From NCBI RefSeq assembly GCF_024713945.1, contig NC_134683.1:2408501-2472500 (forward strand): a DNA stretch of 64,000 bases, written 5' to 3'. Numbering within the stretch: position 1 is the stretch's first letter; each line of letters begins with the position of its first letter. Of this stretch, positions 32,885-43,689 are shown in pieces. The position numbers and the translations under genes were made by a program. The DNA is from Dermatophagoides farinae (Eukaryota > Arthropoda > Arachnida > Sarcoptiformes > Pyroglyphidae). The notes beneath the pieces were generated by a model, which made no database searches, was not told the DNA's origin, and saw only the letters and a list, made by a program, of their open reading frames with translations.

Positions 32885-33821
32885 TTCATGAATTTTTTTT
32901 TTAATATAAAATACACTAAAAAAATAGAATAAAATTTAAATAAAATTTTGAAAAAAATCTATCCTACTGCCATCTATTATTCAATCATTGATTTAAAAAA
33001 TCAAAATTCAAATGATGCCATCATGTGGCCATGGACAGAAAATTTTCAACCGGCATGGATAGAAAATCCACAATTGTGTTGTGTATGCGTGGTGGTAGTG
33101 GATGATGATAACGTGAAACACAATATTAATTGGACGGCATACATTTGTAGCCAAATCATCATTTTACGTCTGATTATCGAATGTATTTAAGCTCACAATT
33201 TGATTTTCGACTATTGATTGGTTAATTCCATTTTTTTCATTTTTATTTGATCAAATCATCATAATACATGTTTACATAGTTTAGCAACAGTTCATCTTTA
33301 TTAAATCGATTGATTGATTGATTATCTGTAGGTAAGCCATTTTCGATATCTTATCATTGTCATTGTCCCAGAAAACTGTTTTTTTCTCACTTTTTTTTTC
33401 TCAATCTCTTGACACTTTTTTCTTTTGATTTAATTTTCTGTTTATTTACAATGATACTAATTGCATTGATCAATTAGAATCAGCTGTTGTTAAAAAATAT
33501 ATAAAATCTAATCTTGAAAATCTGTTTCATTTTATGATCAATAATGATATACTATACTAGATCAACGTCAATGACAAATTAAATCTATAGAACAGGATGA
33601 TCAATTAATTAATTATTGCATCAGACATTTTTATCCGGTTCTTTTGCAAATTTGTCAATTCGTTAGTTGAGATTAAAATTACTAATAAAAAAATTAATTT
33701 TTGTTTTTCTCTGTCAAAATTTCCTAAAAAATCTTTTTTCTTATATTGAATATACAATAAATATTTCCTTTTGCACAAACAAAAATAATCCTCTTTAAAG
33801 AAATATATTCCTTTTAATAAT
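32885..33821. other. Intergenic stretch upstream of pyrophosphatase
   Basis: A/T-rich sequence with poly-A signals of the small peptide gene at its left end. No coding exon was supported. An 80-codon frame at 32948-33190 has no recognisable pattern. Confidence 0.55.
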
Positions 33822-35120
33822 ATGGAAAAAATGTCTATTAGATCGATACAATTATTGCTACCATCATTATTGACCAGAAAGCTGACAACAGGATCAGTAG
33901 TACCGATAATTGGTTTTAATATTCATAACAACAACTACATTTACGCATCCTTCAAACATCAATATCATCACTTGTCGTCATCATCATCAGCATCATCATC
34001 GTTCTCATTATCGATAAATCAATTTTCAATCACAAAAAGCATTTATTATAAACGGCAACCGTATTTTATTGGAAACAAAGTTCATTTTGTTCAAAATCAT
34101 CGATTAAGGACGTTGGTAACAAATAAATCCAATTATAAAATGTCTACTACAAATTATTCTGTTGATCATCGTGGTTCCTTTAATTCTCTTGATTATCGTA
34201 TTTATTTCAGTAAGTATTTCAATCAATTATTCTGGTTAATAGCTCATTTTTTATTTGTTTGTTTTTGTTTTTATTTTGATGAATCGATCCAATCTCCAGA
34301 AGATAATAGCAATGGAAAGATAATTAGTCCTTGGCACGATATCCCATTGTTTGTCGATAAATCGGCCAAACATTACAATATGGTTGTTGAAATTCCACGC
34401 TGGACTAATGAAAAAATGGAAATTGCTACTGCCGAACCAATGTCACCAATTAAACAAGACATAAAAAAAGGTGCATTACGTTATGTGAAAAATGTTTTCC
34501 CTCATAAAGGTTACATATGGAATTATGGTGCATTTCCACAAACATGGGAAAATCCGAATCATATTGATCAAGACACTAAAACAAAAGGCGATAATGATCC
34601 AATTGATGTGATTGAAATTGGATCACGTGTTGCTAAACGTGGTGATGTCGTACCGGTAAAAATACTCGGAACAATTGCATTGATCGATGAAGGTGAAACT
34701 GATTGGAAAATCATCGCTATTGATACACGTGATGAATTGGCCTCCCAAATGAATAATGTTGATGATGTTGAAAAATTATTACCCGGCTTACTTCGAGCTA
34801 CAGTTGAATGGTTTAAAATTTATAAAATACCTGATGGTAAACCGGCAAATAAATTTGCCTTTAATGGTGAAGCTAAAGATCGTGAATTTGCTGAAAAAAT
34901 CGTTGAAGAAACACATCAATATTGGCAAGAAATGATGGAAAACAAATCCGGTGAACATAAATTGGATTTGAAAAATGTAACTTTGGGTAATTCATTTTCG
35001 ATCAATGATGAACAAGCAAAACAATTTTTGGAAACACGACCATCTAGTGATGCTGTTGAACCAACACCAATTGCTGATCAAGTGGCCATCGATAAATGGC
35101 ATCATGTTAAATTGATCTAA
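33822..35120 (+). CDS. Inorganic pyrophosphatase (mite allergen group 32-like), 402 aa or 296 aa form
   Basis: Exons are 33822-34209 and 34300-35120; 1209 nt in frame. The conserved family I core is clear: YRIYF, ISPWHDIPLF, MVVEIPRWTN, KMEIAT, GYIWNYGAFPQTWE, GDNDPIDVIEIG (metal-binding Asp cluster), IDEGETDWK and FKIYKIPDGKP. It hydrolyses pyrophosphate to phosphate with Mg. The first ATG adds about 106 residues rich in Ser, His and Arg with few acids, a plausible mitochondrial presequence. A second ATG at 34140 (MSTTNYSVDHRG) gives the usual cytosolic-length 296-residue form. The 90-nt intron has no in-frame stop, so its retention would only insert 30 hydrophobic residues. It resembles the dust mite group 32 allergen (recalled similarity). 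Confidence 0.93.
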   Translation: MEKMSIRSIQLLLPSLLTRKLTTGSVVPIIGFNIHNNNYIYASFKHQYHHLSSSSSASSSFSLSINQFSITKSIYYKRQPYFIGNKVHFVQNHRLRTLVTNKSNYKMSTTNYSVDHRGSFNSLDYRIYFSKYFNQLFWLIAHFLFVCFCFYFDESIQSPEDNSNGKIISPWHDIPLFVDKSAKHYNMVVEIPRWTNEKMEIATAEPMSPIKQDIKKGALRYVKNVFPHKGYIWNYGAFPQTWENPNHIDQDTKTKGDNDPIDVIEIGSRVAKRGDVVPVKILGTIALIDEGETDWKIIAIDTRDELASQMNNVDDVEKLLPGLLRATVEWFKIYKIPDGKPANKFAFNGEAKDREFAEKIVEETHQYWQEMMENKSGEHKLDLKNVTLGNSFSINDEQAKQFLETRPSSDAVEPTPIADQVAIDKWHHVKLI

Positions 35121-35560
35121 TAAGCCAATTTTTTTTGTCTTCATTAGAGAATATTAGAAATTGATGAAACAAATTTTTCTGATAATAAAAAATGGAAAAA
35201 GAATTACGATAATTGTTTGGTTGTATGGAAAAAAAAAATTTTATTTTACAAAATTAAGTTATGGAAAAAAAATGTCAAGTCGAGAAAAAATGATGTATTC
35301 ATTATAAATGGGGCTTGTGTGTATTGATCGATTATTTTGTGCAGTATTTTCCGATGTGAAAGCTCACTGTTTATGATGGCTGTGATTGATTGATAGTATG
35401 ATCATGATGATGATGAAAATTGTTATGTAATCAAAATGTAAAAAAAAATATTTAAAAAAAAGATGATGAGATTCCATTTATGTGTTGCTATATTGTTGAA
35501 TGATTTTTTTTTTTTTGGAAATTTTATTTTATTTATTGATATTGTATGTGTTATTATTGT
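35121..35560. other. Convergent intergenic stretch
   Basis: This separates the 3' ends of two convergent genes. A/T-rich; no further gene was seen. It includes probable poly-A signals for both. Confidence 0.55.
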
Positions 35561-36298
35561 TCATGATTGTTTTGATTCAAATAATTCAGTATATGATGGT
35601 GGTGGTGTATGATTCAATTGTGGATAACCGACATGATCATACAATGGAGGCTGTAAATTATTAGAACTATCATAACCAGTTGTTGTCGTTGTTATAGTTG
35701 GATCCGGTGGTTGTGATTCATTGAATGATGGAGCCGATGGCATAACATTGATTACACGACCAGCTGGATCATCTAATAGATCAACAGTTATTGATGATGA
35801 ACGAGTATTAGGGATAGTTGTTGTTCCAGTAGTTGTTGAACTACTTCGACTTTGACGGCTAACATTACGACCTGAACCGGAACCACCGGTTATAATCGAT
35901 GTTGGAATTTGATGTCGTAATTGTCGACGTTTTTTCTTATGACGTACATATTTTAATGCTAGTACGAACCACATTGCATAGATGGCTGTTATGGCATGTA
36001 TGGCGAATATAATATCAATTTGACGTGAAATCAATAATATTAACACCAAAAATAAGCTATAAGTACAGGTTAAGGCAATCTTTTCCTTACAAGCCGACAA
36101 TAGTCCACTGATACGGAATAAAAAGCCCAAAAAGATGCCCATAAAATGGGCAAATTGATTATGATTAAAAAATGATTCCATATCACGTACATTCGCCAAA
36201 TAAAACCATATGTAGTGAATATGGATGGCTAGTACAATAAATGTCAATATGACATAGATGAATTTGAATAGGCCAAACAGGCAACCAGAACAGGTCAT
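35561..36298 (-). CDS. Four-TM protein with C-terminal PY motifs, 245 aa
   Basis: A single exon with ATG at 36298. Four hydrophobic helices are visible at about residues 7-31, 49-69, 74-91 and 94-118. A basic stretch follows (RHKKKRRQLRHQ), then a Ser/Thr/Gly-rich tail. Two Pro-rich tyrosine motifs sit near the end (PPLYDHV and PPPSYTELF). PPxY motifs bind WW domains of Nedd4-type ubiquitin ligases, and the layout resembles LAPTM4-like lysosomal or endosomal proteins. However, the family is not recognised with certainty. The expected topology puts both termini in the cytoplasm. Confidence 0.75.
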   Translation of the reverse strand: MTCSGCLFGLFKFIYVILTFIVLAIHIHYIWFYLANVRDMESFFNHNQFAHFMGIFLGFLFRISGLLSACKEKIALTCTYSLFLVLILLISRQIDIIFAIHAITAIYAMWFVLALKYVRHKKKRRQLRHQIPTSIITGGSGSGRNVSRQSRSSSTTTGTTTIPNTRSSSITVDLLDDPAGRVINVMPSAPSFNESQPPDPTITTTTTGYDSSNNLQPPLYDHVGYPQLNHTPPPSYTELFESKQS

Positions 36299-38966
36299 TT
36301 TTGTTACAAAATGTTGAGTTTATCGATAGGAAAAATTATCTTGATTAATATGTAGAAATTATGCTTTTCTCAAAGTTTTTCAAGCCAAATTATTGAGATA
36401 AATTATTATATTATTGTTGAGATCAATTGTATTTTTTTTTTTTTCATCAAATATATGAACCAGAATGAATGAATGGCAATGACAAAAGAAAAATCACATC
36501 ATTTATATAGCTATGTAAATTTTAAGTACGAGAAATTTCCATATTACAGCATCATTAATGAAGGCGGTCATTCGACGTTATCTATTTTGTTTGAGATAAA
36601 AATAAAATACAAATGAATAAAATTAGTAAATGTTATCAAAATGAATCAATTTGGCATATGATTATTGTTTTTGAAATTACCAATCAAATTGTACATTATT
36701 ATTATTATCATTTAATCATCATAGGGTTGTCATTGATGATTACAAATGATCTAACAGGAAATAGTTTAACAAATTCTAGGCCAAACAATTTTATATTCCA
36801 CACATTTAATTAAAAAACAAATACAAACACACACACAAAGACAATGACAGGAAGAAACACAAACAGAAAAAAAACACTGAAATGCAATGATCAAATTCAA
36901 GGCTTTTGTTGCATTTTCAGTGACAGCGATCGAGGTTTCGTGGCAAACACAAATCGATCATTTTTTCATGTAATGAATGGATGGATTAACCAGATATTAT
37001 TTGTTCATTATGCTGTGAGAAATTGTTCATATCTCAATGGGTTTGAAAAATTGATTTTCATAATGAAAATTTATTGATAGTAGTGATTTCTTTGGTATTT
37101 TCTCACCATCATCATCATAATCATAATCATAGTTAGTAAGAAAAATTTGCAAACAACTTCTTTATGAAGATAAAATTTGTTGTTTTTGGAATAAAATAAT
37201 GATATGTAGTTAATATGATGATGAAATCATTTAATGATAATGAAAAAGAACGCAAAATTCATCATTAATTTCGAAAACCATTGATGATGAATGTGAATGA
37301 AAGAATCATTTATTAAATGTACATTTATGAGGTAATGAAATTATAATGATCCTCGTGATAATGAAAAATGGTAGCCAATAATTGATAAAAAAAAAGAAAA
37401 ACAGAAAATAACAACTAAAAATTAACTGGAAAATAAAAAGATTCAATTCAAAGGGCAGTGTTGATGATTGATATTTAAACAACAGCAACAACAACAACAA
37501 AAATGATTATGTATACATCAACTGAGGTTTATATGGTTATTGAAACTATGCTCACACACACATATGACAATTCTGGCACAAACATCGATTTTAGTAGTTG
37601 ATGAATGAATAATGAGAAATTCTTTGACTAAATAAAATAACACAAAGGAGACATCATCATCATCATCATCATAAGAATGATTATGTTGACGAAGACAACA
37701 CAAACAAACAAGCATACGATAGATATGAGTAAATAATAAAAAGAGAAACAAAAACAAAATGAGGAAAAACATGAGAAGCCAAATAAAAGAGTTCATTATC
37801 CTCATCAGGCGTCAAGAGGATACACAGACACACACACACACACGCACACACTTCAAGTGTATAAGACTACTATATTATGTCATCATAAAAACGATTAAAT
37901 CATTTTGATCTAGATTTTTTTTTCTCCAATTCCGGAGACAAAATATTTAAATGCACTAGAGGAAATGGACATTGGATTTAAATCAATGATGACAATATAT
38001 TGTGTTTGATGTTATCAAATATTGTTCCGGGAAAAAAAAGGAATACAATCAATGGACATGATGATTATGAATATATATAAAAAAAAAATTTATGTCCACC
38101 GACAATATATAATAAATAACAAGATGAAAATAGGGGATGAATGATTAGGGGGGAAAAAAAGTAGAAAGAATCACGAACCTTTTTGTTTGTTTTTTTATCT
38201 TTTTCGTTCAATTTATTTTAATAAATAATGATGAAAATATTCAATTTTTGATTAAAAAAAATTGATGACATTTTAATTATTTTACAATTTCCTGGTTTTT
38301 TTTCTGACAAAAAAAAATGATGATGATATTTGTTCTTCAGTTTTTCTATTATTATAACTATAAACACGAACAAAGTAATATTCTCGATTAGATCAGCAAA
38401 TGTGTTGAAAGAATATCATACTATATTGCCATGGATAAATTTGAGAATAATAATAATGAAAAAAAAACGACGACAAAAAAAATGTTTTTTCTGTTATTGT
38501 CGTCGTTGTCGTGTCGTATAATTTTATATTTCACAATCGAAATTGGTTTATCATTGTCTGTATGTGTATGTGTGCAATATCTTCATGCATCGATAATAAA
38601 AAACAGGCTGCATATATTAGAAAAATCGCGATTCAGTCAAGAAAGCAGCTGTTTTAGGGCGAGATCCAAAAAAAAAAAAATCTGTTTTCGATTAGTTAGA
38701 GTTAGACAAAAGAATGTAACATACGCATGTACATGTTAACGACAACAAATCAACATCAACTGACAGGTGTACTACTACTTACCAGTGGCGATAAACCGTA
38801 TATATCATTCCATGCATCCATTCAAATGTGTTTGTTCAAGATACAATACCGCTACAATTTTTTTTTTATTTACATCAAATTTATTAACACTAACGACATC
38901 TATTGTTTGAAAATTGTAATGGATTTTATTCTTTTTTTTCAAATTTTTAATTATCAATCAACTTTA
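36299..38966. other. Long intergenic stretch (2.7 kb)
   Basis: No convincing gene. It has CAT repeats (37650-37673), a CA tract (37829-37850), A-rich runs and a few GT donor-like sites. A possible tiny minus-strand exon near 38770-38830 ends in a clean CTG|GTAAGT but has no usable continuation. It probably holds the upstream region of the four-TM gene. Confidence 0.5.
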
Positions 38967-39913
38967 TCAATTTTTAATTGCCTTAAAAATATAAAGCTGT
39001 TGTCGAAGATCAATCTGTTCAACTGATGATATTGTATCAGTGGCTGGAATCACTTTACAGATTCGTTGTTTCAATATTAAACGTTTTAATGTTTCATTAA
39101 GATGGCCAATTTCTTCATCATTCATTGATCGTTTTAGAAATTTTCTATACCATTTCAATGGAATTTCGATGAATGCTATTTTTTTTTATTTACCCACAAA
39201 AAATCAATTCAAATGAATTAATGGATCAATATTCAATATCAAACTATTGAATACTTACATTCGGTATAGAATTTTCTTCCAAAACGTGATACAGGTTCCT
39301 GATATTCCATATTGATTGAATGAAAATTTCCACAAGATCGTAAAGACCAGAAAAATTTTGATACAAATTCCATTTCCGTTGGATAAGCAAGTGATTCATC
39401 GAGCAATGTTTTATCTAGATGATCATCGCTATCATCTACAGATTGAAGCCAACCACAATATAAAAGATTTCCGGTAAACATTCCTGTTGGTCGTAATAAT
39501 TGTCGAATTGTATTGGCAAACGAATCAGTATCATCTATCCAATGTAATGCATAATTAGCGAAAATAATGTCCACTTTATTTTCGTATGTTGAACGAAAAT
39601 TTTCTGGCCATTGTGACCACGGTTTTTCAATATTTTGTACAAAAAATTTATGTTCCGGATGTTTGGTTTGAGCAAATCGAATCATTTCAGGATCAATATC
39701 AATACCAACAATTTTTGCACCAATAAAATGATTTGCTAACAATTCAGCTGTATTACCTGGTCCACAACCAAGATCAACAATTGTCAATGAATCATATGTA
39801 GATTTATCGCCATATTTTTCACGAACATAATATTGAATCAATCGAATTAATTGTCGTGCTGGTTGTTGTGCATCAGCAGCACCTGTATCATATTTTTCAG
39901 CATCATAATCCAT
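38967..39913 (-). CDS. Class I SAM methyltransferase, JHAMT-like, 287 aa
   Basis: Exons are 39259-39913 and 38967-39175; 864 nt in frame. The SAM-binding motif I is IVDLGCGPGN (about 45-54), with motif II GIDIDPEM and the post-motif acidic NIEKPWSQW. The NYALHWIDD signature recalls the YCLHWV of juvenile hormone acid methyltransferases. JHAMT transfers a methyl group from SAM to farnesoic or JH acid. In mites the product would be methyl farnesoate, by family knowledge. The C-terminal half (SFIEIPLKWYRKFLKRS, then LYIFKAIKN at the end) is helical and basic. A broader methyltransferase role (trans-aconitate-like) cannot be excluded. Confidence 0.8.
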
Positions 39914-40748
39914 TTGTTTTGAAATTAATAATAATTCTGATGACTGACTGATGATTAATCAGAAGATAACATGTAAAGGTAAGAAAAACAAAAAAAAAAA
40001 CAAAACTAAAAAAAAGAAAAAAAAACAGCAAAAACAAAACTTGGGTACAAAATATTTTATTCAAAATGATAAGTACAACAAAAAAAATTTTTTACGTTGC
40101 AATATGATTTACATAATCATCATTCTGATGTATATGTGTGTGTGTGTGTTGTTATGGCCAGTTTATCATCATATATTTTATATATATGATGATAAACGAT
40201 CAAACTACAGGATGTATGAGCAGCAAGCAACAACAACAACAACAATATATATTGTTTGTAAATGGTTAATATTTTTTTTTTTATTTTTATTGATTCAATC
40301 TATTGATATGTTGTTGTTATATACACTTGTTTTGAGTGTGTGTGTGTGTTTGTACATAACATACCTGAACAAACACACACAAACACAAAACAGCAGGTAA
40401 TCAATGATTGTTGATGATTTAATTTTGATAATAATGAAAAAAAACTACAGTATTTTATTAAAGGAAATTGATCATTAATTTTTTTTTGTTGTGTATTAAT
40501 TTGTGATCAATAAAGTTGTTGATTAGTTCGAAATGAAAAGGTAAAAAAAATTGGATAAGATTGGAATAAAATTGAGAATTTCATTTTTTTTCCGTTTTCC
40601 TATTATCATGTCAATCTACTAGATATGTATCATTTATTCGAGGTTTTTTTTCCCATATAAAAACCATAACATTCTGGTTGGTTGGCAAGTCATTTTTCTT
40701 CGATTAAACATTTTTTTTTTTGTTACAATTCATTTCAAACAAACAAAA
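39914..40748. other. Divergent intergenic region
   Basis: This separates the minus-strand methyltransferase from the plus-strand Cys-rich gene. It has GT tracts near 40136-40149 and 40337-40349. The right end carries a TATA box at 40656-40663. No RNA gene was recognised. Confidence 0.55.
40656..40663 (+). promoter_or_regulatory. TATA box of Cys-rich secreted protein A
   Basis: ATATAAAAACCATAACATT lies about 90 bp upstream of the ATG at 40749. The paralogue at 45619 has a nearly identical TATATAAAAACCAATCGAAC. Confidence 0.65.
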
Positions 40749-41558
40749 ATGGTCAAGTTTCAAATTTTCATATTATTCGTCCTGATGATGATGATGATGA
40801 TGTTGGTAACAACGAATGGTCAATATACAAAATCAAAAAATTGTTCCATCAATAATTTTGATCAAAGTTTTGCCCGTGCATATGGCCATTTTGGTATCGA
40901 TAAACTTCGATTACCAACTACGGCTACAGAATTGAAAAAATATTGTAAAGATATTTCGGCAAACAAAATTTATTCAAAAGATTTTGGTGAACGTTGTCTG
41001 ATTGGTACATCACAAACATTATTAAATCTACAGGTTTATAATGTTGATCGTGTTAATAAACCATATTGTGCTAAAAATGGAAAGAAAAAGGTAATTTTAT
41101 CCGGTTTTTTTTATGATTTGTTTTTTTTGTTTGTTTAATTATTCACACATTTTATTCATTTATAACAGGATGCATTCATTCGTTGGTCAAAATGTGGTAA
41201 TGCAGCGAAAAAAGAGACAAAAAAATGTTGGAATATAATGAATGAAGGTATGCATCAAGCACGTAAAGTGGAGAATACTAAATCACGTATACCGATTGTT
41301 TGCTGTAAATATTATGCATGGATCAAATGTAATGCAGCATCATGGCGTAAAATAAAAGAATGTGATAAAGAATCCATACAAGGCTATGAAGATCTTATTC
41401 ATCGATCAACTGTTGATTCAATGAATCTTATCTGTAATCGTTTTGAAGATGATGAATCAAAATGTGCTCATTATTATGAAGAAATGCCCAAAACAAAAGC
41501 TAAAAATGTTCGTGATGTAGCCATTACTTATATTTTCGATATATTTGAATCATTATAA
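40749..41558 (+). CDS. Secreted Cys-rich protein A (27-kDa hemolymph glycoprotein/DUF1397-like), 243 aa
   Basis: Exons are 40749-41090 and 41169-41558; 732 nt in frame. The signal peptide includes a Met-rich core (MMMMMMLVTTNGQYTKSKNC). At least ten cysteines follow in spaced pairs, including FGERCL, NKPYCAKNGK, WSKCGNAA, KKCWNIM, the vicinal VCCKYYAWIKC and SKCAHYYEEM. This pattern resembles the arthropod DUF1397/27-kDa hemolymph glycoprotein family, a moderate match from memory. It is extracellular, and its function is not established. It is a close paralogue of protein B at 45619, with the same intron position (GKK|DAF or GKR|EAF). Confidence 0.8.
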
Positions 41559-41782
41559 ATAACGTATAATCATATTTGTAATGGCCAAACAGAATATATT
41601 TGTCAATCGAACAATAACAACTTTGAAAAATAAATAAATAAATAACAAATGTAATTCCTTTATTTAGTTTAAAAATTTCATTCGAATTAATAATAATAAA
41701 AAAAATTCAAAATTTAAACTTGAAAAAAAAATTTGCACCATGAAATGAATAGGAAAAAAACCCTCATCATTTGTCCTTGAAT

Positions 41783-41830
<48 letters not shown>

Positions 41831-42078
41831 GTACTGCTTTGCTATAAAAAGGTGCAAGAATTTGCACTTTGAAGTTCATTCAAGCTCATTTGAAGAATAT
41901 CAAAACAGTCATCATTTATTTATCAGTGATCACTGTAATTCAAATGATCATCTTCAAAAAAAAAAAATTTATTTATTCTCAAGGAAATTGATGCATTTTT
42001 TTACACAATTTGATCCTTGAGATGAAAATTTAATTCAAAATTTCACAGTAATGATATTAAAAAAAATGAAAAAATAAA
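41559..42078. other. Intergenic stretch with a long (GT)n microsatellite
   Basis: Poly-A signals of the preceding gene lie near 41629-41645. A perfect GT tract of about 23 units occupies 41784-41829. No gene was seen. Confidence 0.65.
41784..41829. repeat. (GT)n microsatellite, the longest in the window
   Basis: About 23 uninterrupted GT units. Confidence 0.97.
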
Positions 42079-42214
42079 TGCGCTGGCCGGGAATCGAACC
42101 CGGATCAATTGCTCACTTCAATTAGTTTGTTTTTCGAATATATTTTTTTTTTTAATATCCGAAATTTACACTAAATATGGAAGGCAACTATAATAACCAT
42201 TATACCACCAGCGC
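42079..42214 (-). tRNA. trnG-UCC: tRNA-Gly(UCC) with a 64-nt intron
   Basis: Exon 1 is 42178-42214 (37 nt), the intron is 42114-42177, and exon 2 is 42079-42113 (35 nt). The acceptor stem GCGCTGG pairs with CCAGCGC. The D-arm reads TGGTATAATGG. The anticodon stem GTTGC pairs with GCAAT across the intron. The loop is CTTCCAA with anticodon TCC at 34-36. The T-arm is CCGGGTTCGATTCCCGG. The intron follows position 37, the canonical site. The spliced body closely resembles animal tRNA-Gly-UCC. It decodes GGA. Confidence 0.93.
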
Positions 42215-42780
42215 CACTATCAAATTTTGTGATTGCGTTTTTTGACCACCACGCAAACAAGATACATAAGAACCTTCTACCAAGGCCTTTATAGAAACTA
42301 GGTCCAGTAATTCCAGTATCAAAAATGAATGAAAAAATAGTCCAATGAAAGTCAAAAGGGGAAATTCATTGAATAGATCAACAGATGGCGTTACAAAATA
42401 AGTTGAATGTATTCAAAGAATTTTTTTCAACATAAAAAATGATCCTTGAAATTCGCCAATTTTTTTTTCTTGTTTTTGTTGTTGTTGTTGTTGTTGTTGT
42501 AAATAACAAAGTAAAGGTAAAATTCTTTCATCATATTTGTTCACTTAACTGATGAATTCTAATTTAGGATGTTTATATTTATAAAATATTCATGCATGAC
42601 AACAACTTTTCTTTGACGGCCGACAAACCATTTGCCAAGAATAAATTTCGAATGCCGGTAACATATGCATGAAATGGGTGACAAACAAATCTTTATCATT
42701 CGTCGCTTGTCTGATGATTGTGATTGAAAATACGATTCTGTGATATATATGAACATAATATATTACAATTGTTGAAAAAA
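42215..42780. other. Intergenic stretch upstream of the coiled-coil gene
   Basis: It includes a GTT repeat near 42477-42500. No gene was seen. It may hold the 5' region of the tRNA gene and the promoter of the next gene. Confidence 0.55.
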
Positions 42781-43689
42781 ATGAATTCAAATCCATCGCC
42801 ATCGGAATCATCTACGACCTATTATTTCATATTGAAACCATTTATATGGACATTGACCTTATTACAGTTCACCTATTTCTTTATATCATCATTAATCCTA
42901 TGGATCATACGACCATTAGCTAGCCGTTGTCAAACATTTCGGCTAGCTCGTGAACTTGATAAGATCAATGAAAAAATGCGAAAACTACGTAGTGATTATG
43001 AAAAGGCCACCAGACAATATCATGAACAATGTCAACACATCGATCAGAAACGTCGTGAATTAAATGAACATAAAGATCGTTTGGTACTACAATTGGCCGC
43101 AATTGATCAATGGTCAAAACAAGTAAAGCCAAAAGAACCGATGACAACGATAAAAACTTCAACAAGTGATATGAAAACAATTTCAACCTATATTAAAGAT
43201 TATGAATCGATTGCAAAAAATGTTGATACAAAATCCATGGCTAAATGGTTTGATCGTCAATTTAGTTGTGGTGCACAATCAAACACGGTGATCAAAACAT
43301 CGCCATTGTCTTCACCATTGTTGAGGTCACCTTCACGAACAAGTAATGCTAAAAAATCAGAAAAAATTTTGACAAAAAGTTTATCATTAGATCCAAAATC
43401 TTCTGCATCATCATCGGAGATAAAATTGATGAAATTGAAAAATCAATCAAAATTTGTAGATAGTAATGGCAATGGCAATCAAAGTGAGCAATCACATCCA
43501 GACAAAATGCAAAAATCTGATGATGATAAAGTACTAGATCAAATGGTAATAACGACATTGAATGAATTTCGTTCGAATGAAACCAATTCTGAATTGAATC
43601 AAACAATACGAGAACTGTATAATGATCCTGAATGGAAACCAATGATTGATCAGCTTCGAAATCAATATCAATTATTCTCTTTTATATAA
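42781..43689 (+). CDS. Membrane-anchored coiled-coil protein, 302 aa, unknown
   Basis: A single exon with ATG at 42781. A hydrophobic segment at about residues 16-44 (FIWTLTLLQFTYFFISSLIL) is followed by a charged coiled coil of about 75 residues (ARELDKINEKMRKLRSDY onward). Then comes a Ser/Lys-rich, probably disordered stretch with possible phosphosites (SPLLRSPSRTSN). It ends in a short helical segment (NQTIRELYNDPEWKPMIDQL). It could be an ER- or Golgi-anchored tether. No family is recognised. Confidence 0.72.
   Translation: MNSNPSPSESSTTYYFILKPFIWTLTLLQFTYFFISSLILWIIRPLASRCQTFRLARELDKINEKMRKLRSDYEKATRQYHEQCQHIDQKRRELNEHKDRLVLQLAAIDQWSKQVKPKEPMTTIKTSTSDMKTISTYIKDYESIAKNVDTKSMAKWFDRQFSCGAQSNTVIKTSPLSSPLLRSPSRTSNAKKSEKILTKSLSLDPKSSASSSEIKLMKLKNQSKFVDSNGNGNQSEQSHPDKMQKSDDDKVLDQMVITTLNEFRSNETNSELNQTIRELYNDPEWKPMIDQLRNQYQLFSFI

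Noticed and set aside
32948-33190. 80-codon plus frame after the small peptide gene
   Set aside because: It is composed of A/T- and GT-rich codons and has no pattern or splice support. It begins within the poly-A signal region.
38770-38830. Possible minus-strand exon ending in CTG|GTAAGT (codons for MDAWNDIYGLSPL)
   Set aside because: No acceptor downstream keeps the frame open. It is probably a chance donor.
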